A DNA stretch of 9,899 bases, taken from NCBI GenBank assembly GCA_964343975.1, contig CAYFLU010000124.1, forward strand, positions 1-9,899, in the 5' to 3' direction. The notes beneath the pieces were generated by a model that had not been told where the DNA came from, searched no databases, and saw only the letters and a list, made by a program, of their open reading frames with translations. How positions within the stretch are numbered: position 1 is the stretch's first letter; each line of letters begins with the position of its first letter. This document shows, one piece after another, positions 6,588-9,899 of this stretch. A program made the translations under genes and the position numbers. The DNA comes from SCUN01 sp964343975. GTDB lineage: Bacteria > Acidobacteriota > Vicinamibacteria > Vicinamibacterales > SCN-69-37.

Positions 6588-7243
6588 GCGAGGCCGCGGA
6601 CTGGCGCCAGTCGTGGGCAAAGCGCCTGCAGGTGGCGCTCATTCCCGCGCTCGTCTGGCCGCTCGTGGAATTTCTCGGCGGCACCTACCGGTGGCGCGTC
6701 GTCGGTCGCGAGACGCTCGACGCGCTCGACGCCGCGCAACAGCCGTACATCATGTGTTACTGGCACGGCCGCATCTGGGCGAACATGCTCGCCTTTCGCG
6801 ACCGCGGCATCCTCGCGCTCATCAGTGAGAACTTCGACGGCGAGTGGATCGCGCGTGTCTGCGCCAAGTTCGGCTGGGGCAACGTGCGCGGGTCGTCGTC
6901 CAAGGGCGGTGCGCGTGCGCTCGTGCAGCTGAAGCGCGAGCTTGCGGCCGGACGCAGTGTGCTGATCACGCCCGACGGCCCGCGCGGCCCCCGCGCGGTG
7001 GCGCAGCCCGGCGCGGTGTGGTTGGCCGCAGCCTCGGGCTGTCCGATCGTGCCCGTGCGCGCGGAGGCGGATCACTTCCGCACCACGGGCAGCTGGGACC
7101 GGCACCAGATTCCGTCGCCGGGCGCGACGGTCACCGTCGTGATCGGGCCCGTGATCGAGGTGCCGCGCCACGCGGACGCGGCCACGCTCGAGGCCAAGCG
7201 GCTGGAATTGGAGAATGCGCTGAATGCGCCTGTTCACGTCTGA
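6584..7243 (+). CDS. DUF374 family lysophospholipid/lipid A acyltransferase-like protein
   Basis: The 219-residue protein matches the DUF374 branch of the lysophospholipid acyltransferase superfamily, which is related to the late lipid A acyltransferases. An N-terminal hydrophobic segment (about 17-33) probably holds it at the inner membrane. Motifs in order are YWHGRIW (59-65) with the presumed catalytic His61, SENFDGEWIA (81-90), VRGSSSKGG (101-109), ITPDGPRGPR (128-137) and SWDRHQIPSPGA (160-171). An acidic residue five positions after the histidine, as in the HX4D/E motif, is not present, so Asp85 or another residue may assist. The acyl donor and acceptor are not shown by the sequence. 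The ATG at 6584 is chosen over upstream frame because it overlaps the preceding stop (ATGA) and leads straight into family sequence; no ribosome site is seen, suggesting coupled translation. Confidence 0.85.
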   Translation: MSEAADWRQSWAKRLQVALIPALVWPLVEFLGGTYRWRVVGRETLDALDAAQQPYIMCYWHGRIWANMLAFRDRGILALISENFDGEWIARVCAKFGWGNVRGSSSKGGARALVQLKRELAAGRSVLITPDGPRGPRAVAQPGAVWLAAASGCPIVPVRAEADHFRTTGSWDRHQIPSPGATVTVVIGPVIEVPRHADAATLEAKRLELENALNAPVHV

Positions 7244-8138
7244 GCGATTTGCGGAACACACGCCGCCACCGGGGCATCCTGAACGGCCCGAGCGCGCGGA
7301 TGTCTTCACGGCGGTGGCCGAGGCCTTTCGCTCCACCGGGGGCACTGTCGTTGAACCGCGTGCCGCGACGACCGAGGAGCTCGCGCGCATTCATGTGCCG
7401 GCCTACTTGCGCGACATCGCGGAGCGCGCGGGGCGCGCGACGATGATCGACGAAGACACGTTCACGAGTCCGGCGTCGCACGAGATCGCGTGCCTCGCGG
7501 CCGGCGCGGCGATTGAGGCCGCGCGGCATGCCGTGGCGACGGGCGAGCCCGCGATGGCGATGGTGCGGCCGCCCGGCCATCATGCCGAGCCGGGCCGGGC
7601 CATGGGCTTCTGCCTCTACAACAGCATCGCGATTGCCGCGGCTGCCCTGCGCGCCGACGGCCTCGCGAGCGTCGCCATCGTCGACATCGACGTCCATCAC
7701 GGCAACGGCACGCAGGCGGCCTTCGACGACGACCCGTCGGTGCTCTTCGTGTCGAGCCAGCAGTTTCCACACTGGCCGGGCACCGGCGCTGCCACGGAGC
7801 AGGGCCACGGCGCGGGGCGCGGGTTCACGGTGAACGTGCCGCTCCCGGCGGGCACGGGGGACGTCGGCTACGAGCTGGCGTATGCGACGCAGGTCATCCC
7901 GGCGCTCGACGACTTCCGCCCGCAGGCGATCCTGGTGTCGGCGGGTTTCGACGCCCACCGCCTCGACCCGCTGGGCCAGATGACCCTCACGACGGCGGGG
8001 TATCGCCGGATCATGGAGCTCATCGACGAAGCCGCTCGACGGTTGTGCGGCCGACGAGTCGCACTCGTCACCGAGGGCGGCTATCACCTCGACGCGCTCC
8101 GGGAGTGCCTCACGGCGGCTGTCGAGACGTTTGGCTGA
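7224..8138 (+). CDS. Histone deacetylase family protein (class II-like amidohydrolase)
   Basis: This 304-residue zinc amidohydrolase would remove acetyl groups from lysines, polyamines or similar amides in the cytoplasm. The family start (MRLFTSERFAEHTPPPGHPERPER) supports the ATG at 7224, which overlaps the acyltransferase gene by 20 bases in another frame and has GGAG at 7210-7213. The active site is complete: His119-His120 in RPPGHH, GFC (128-130), zinc ligands Asp156 and His158 in DIDVHHGNG, Asp243 in SAGFDAH, and the transition-state tyrosine Tyr287 in EGGYHLD. The HPERPER motif is typical of class II and bacterial HDAC-like proteins. Bacterial members act on very different substrates, and nothing here fixes this one, although a polyamine-type substrate is conceivable given the glutathionylspermidine synthase relative upstream. 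It is probably co-transcribed with the two preceding genes. Confidence 0.93.
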   Translation: MRLFTSERFAEHTPPPGHPERPERADVFTAVAEAFRSTGGTVVEPRAATTEELARIHVPAYLRDIAERAGRATMIDEDTFTSPASHEIACLAAGAAIEAARHAVATGEPAMAMVRPPGHHAEPGRAMGFCLYNSIAIAAAALRADGLASVAIVDIDVHHGNGTQAAFDDDPSVLFVSSQQFPHWPGTGAATEQGHGAGRGFTVNVPLPAGTGDVGYELAYATQVIPALDDFRPQAILVSAGFDAHRLDPLGQMTLTTAGYRRIMELIDEAARRLCGRRVALVTEGGYHLDALRECLTAAVETFG

Positions 8139-8140
8139 GG

Positions 8141-8148
8141 GGTACAAT
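8141..8148 (+). promoter_or_regulatory. Predicted -10 element of leuS
   Basis: GGTACAAT contains TACAAT, one base off the -10 consensus, in the 19-base gap between the deacetylase stop and the leuS GTG. Transcription about 7 bases later would start near 8155, leaving a leader of only about 3 bases. There is no Shine-Dalgarno sequence at a normal distance, which fits leaderless-type initiation. No clear -35 is seen. The ATG at 8147 inside the box is in a different frame from leuS and is not its start. Confidence 0.5.
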
Positions 8149-8157
8149 GTCTCTACC

Positions 8158-9899
8158 GTGTCCGACTATCGCCCTCAGGAAATCGAGAAGAAGTGGCAGC
8201 AGCGTTGGGTGGAGACCCGCGCGTTTGAAGTAACGGAAGATCTGTCGAAGCCGAAGTTCTACTGCCTCGAGATGTTCGCGTATCCGTCGGGACACGCGCA
8301 CGTCGGGCATGTGCGGAACTACATGATCGGCGACGTCATGGCGCGCACGAAGCGGATGCGTGGCTTTAACGTGCTGCACCCGTTCGGCTGGGACGCCTTC
8401 GGCCTGCCGGCGGAGAACGCCGCGATCAAGAACGGCCTCCATCCCGAGAAGTGGACGCTCGACAACATCGCCCACATGAAGGGCCAGTTGCAGCGGCTCG
8501 GCATCAGCTACGCGTGGGAACGCGAGCTGGCCACGTGCCTGCCGGATTACTACAAGTGGAATCAGTGGCTCTTCACGCGGATGTTCGAGAAGGGCCTCGC
8601 CTACAAGCGCAAGTCCAACGTGAACTGGTGCCCGAGCTGTCTCACCGTGCTCGCCAACGAGCAGGTGGTGGACGGCGGCTGCTGGCGCTGCGGCACGGCG
8701 GTCGTGATGAAGGAACTCGAGCAGTGGTTCCTGAAGATCACGGCGTACGCCGACGAGTTGCTCGACGCGACCGAGATGCTGAAGGAGTGGCCCGAAAAGG
8801 TCCTCACGATGCAGCGCAACTGGATCGGCCGCTCGGAAGGCGCGTATGTCGACTACGCCGGCACGAACGGCGGACCGGCGATCCGTGTGTTCACGACGCG
8901 CATCGACACGATCTACGGCGCCACGTTCGTGACGATCGCGCCGGAACATCCGCTGGTGGAGCAGCTCATCCCGCGGTCGCCGAATCCCGAAGGGTTCCGC
9001 GCGGCGGTGAAGCACTTCCGCGCGCAGGACAAGCTCGCGCGCATGTCGGGTGGCGTTGAGAAGGAAGGCTTCGACACCGGCTATCAGGTGATCAATCCGT
9101 TCACGGGTCAACCGGTGCCCGTGTGGATCGCCAACTTCGTGCTCGGCGAATACGGCACCGGTGCGGTCATGGGCGTGCCGGCGCACGACCAGCGCGACTT
9201 CGAGTTCGCGACGAAGTACGCACTGCCGATCACCGTGGTGGTGCAGCCCGACGGGCCCGCGCTTCGCGGTGAGGACCTGACCGCCGCCTACGACGGCGAC
9301 GGCGTGCTGGTCGGCAGCGGTCCGTACAACGGCCTCGGCTGGGAAGCGGCCAACAAGAAGATGACGGCCGACGCCAAGGCCAAGGGCGTTGGCGAAGGCA
9401 CGGTGCAGTACCGGTTGAAAGACTGGGGCATCTCCCGTCAGCGTTACTGGGGCACCCCGATTCCGATGATCTACTGCGAGCACGACGGCCTCGTGCCCGT
9501 GCCCGACAAGGATCTGCCGGTTGCGCTGCCGAAGGTGGTCGAGTTCACCGGTCGCGGTGATTCGCCGCTCGCGCAGATGCCCGAGTTCGTGAACGTGCCG
9601 TGTCCGAAGTGCGGCAAGCCCGCGCGCCGCGAGACCGACACGATGGACACGTTCGTCGACTCGTCGTGGTACTTCTTCCGCTTCTGCGACGCGCACAACG
9701 ACCAGGAGCCGTTCGATCCGAAGAAGGTCGCCTACTGGGGCCCGGTCGACTTCTACAGCGGCGGCGTCGAGCACGCGATCCTGCACCTGATCTACTCGCG
9801 CTTCTTCAGCCGCGTGTTCCGCGACCTCGGCTACGTCGGCATCGATGAGCCGTTCACGCGCCTGCTCACGCAGGGCATGGTGCTGCGCAACGGCGCCGT
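8158..9899 (+). CDS. leuS: Leucyl-tRNA synthetase, N-terminal 580 residues (cut at window end)
   Basis: LeuRS charges tRNA-Leu and edits misacylated products. The GTG at 8158 gives the expected VSDYRPQEIEKKWQ start. The class I ATP site HVGH is at 48-51 within AYPSGHAHVGHVRNY. The zinc-binding ZN1 insert has Cys158, Cys161, Cys175 and Cys178. The CP1 editing domain follows, with its threonine-rich TTRIDTIYGATF (246-257) and the GVPAHDQRDFEFA block that holds the editing aspartate. The synthetic core resumes with DWGISRQRYWGTPIP, MDTFVDSSWYFFRF and the VEHAILHLIYSRFF helix. The KMSKS loop, anticodon-binding and C-terminal domains lie past the window. RIDT replaces the commoner RPDT in the editing motif, a variant position. 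It is clearly the bacterial LeuRS type and looks intact as far as seen. Confidence 0.98.
   Translation, partial: MSDYRPQEIEKKWQQRWVETRAFEVTEDLSKPKFYCLEMFAYPSGHAHVGHVRNYMIGDVMARTKRMRGFNVLHPFGWDAFGLPAENAAIKNGLHPEKWTLDNIAHMKGQLQRLGISYAWERELATCLPDYYKWNQWLFTRMFEKGLAYKRKSNVNWCPSCLTVLANEQVVDGGCWRCGTAVVMKELEQWFLKITAYADELLDATEMLKEWPEKVLTMQRNWIGRSEGAYVDYAGTNGGPAIRVFTTRIDTIYGATFVTIAPEHPLVEQLIPRSPNPEGFRAAVKHFRAQDKLARMSGGVEKEGFDTGYQVINPFTGQPVPVWIANFVLGEYGTGAVMGVPAHDQRDFEFATKYALPITVVVQPDGPALRGEDLTAAYDGDGVLVGSGPYNGLGWEAANKKMTADAKAKGVGEGTVQYRLKDWGISRQRYWGTPIPMIYCEHDGLVPVPDKDLPVALPKVVEFTGRGDSPLAQMPEFVNVPCPKCGKPARRETDTMDTFVDSSWYFFRFCDAHNDQEPFDPKKVAYWGPVDFYSGGVEHAILHLIYSRFFSRVFRDLGYVGIDEPFTRLLTQGMVLRNGA

Noticed and set aside
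4056..6620. 854-codon open frame on the minus strand
   Set aside because: It lies opposite ygiC and the Fe-S oxidoreductase, both of which are clearly conserved. Its protein is rich in Arg, His, Glu and Leu without any family motif. It is a by-product of strong G/C bias at third codon positions.
8147..8149. ATG as a possible leuS start
   Set aside because: It is in a different frame from the conserved LeuRS sequence; the GTG at 8158 is in frame and gives the expected N-terminus.
8110..9786. 558-codon open frame on the minus strand opposite leuS
   Set aside because: It has the same Arg/His/Val-rich composition with no recognisable domain, and leuS on the plus strand explains the sequence completely.

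Overview
The window is a gene-dense, high-GC stretch of bacterial chromosome. All ten genes point rightward, three intergenic gaps exceed 20 bases apart from the acpP-fabF spacer, and there is no sign of mobile DNA, RNA genes or CRISPR. The bias towards G/C at third positions creates many long empty frames on the minus strand. An aerobic or respiring, menaquinone-using bacterium with an outer membrane is suggested by the ETF genes, a predicted ETF:menaquinone oxidoreductase, and a lipid A-type acyltransferase. Acidobacteriota (Vicinamibacteria-like) is my best guess for the taxon, but this is inferred from overall feel and gene order, not proved.

Layout. Positions 1-3137 hold the 3' end of acpP (acyl carrier protein), fabF (KAS II), and etfB-etfA (electron transfer flavoprotein), packed as one likely operon with gaps or overlaps of -1 to 25 bases. 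Positions 3161-4703 hold a small predicted lipoprotein followed 4 bases later by a YgiC-type ATP-grasp protein; together they look like a reduced version of the E. coli ygiB-ygiC (and yjfM-yjfC) pair. Positions 4746-8138 hold a membrane-bound Fe-S oxidoreductase that fits the ETF:menaquinone oxidoreductase (EMO) type, a DUF374 lysophospholipid acyltransferase-like protein, and a class II-like histone deacetylase family protein. These three are joined by overlapping ends (4 and 20 bases). From 8158 to the window end is the first 580 codons of leuS (leucyl-tRNA synthetase), cut off before its KMSKS motif.

How the genes work together. acpP and fabF serve fatty-acid elongation. EtfAB collects electrons from acyl-CoA dehydrogenases, and the Fe-S oxidoreductase further down probably passes them to menaquinone, so a complete ETF-to-quinone route lies within about 5 kb. 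The acyltransferase adds to the lipid theme. The YgiB-like/YgiC pair sits between the two halves of the ETF route. It is the least understood part of the window and the best candidate for something not yet described. Each of the three gaps larger than 20 bases downstream of etfA carries a GGTAnnnT box just upstream of the next start codon, suggesting promoters with very short or absent leaders.
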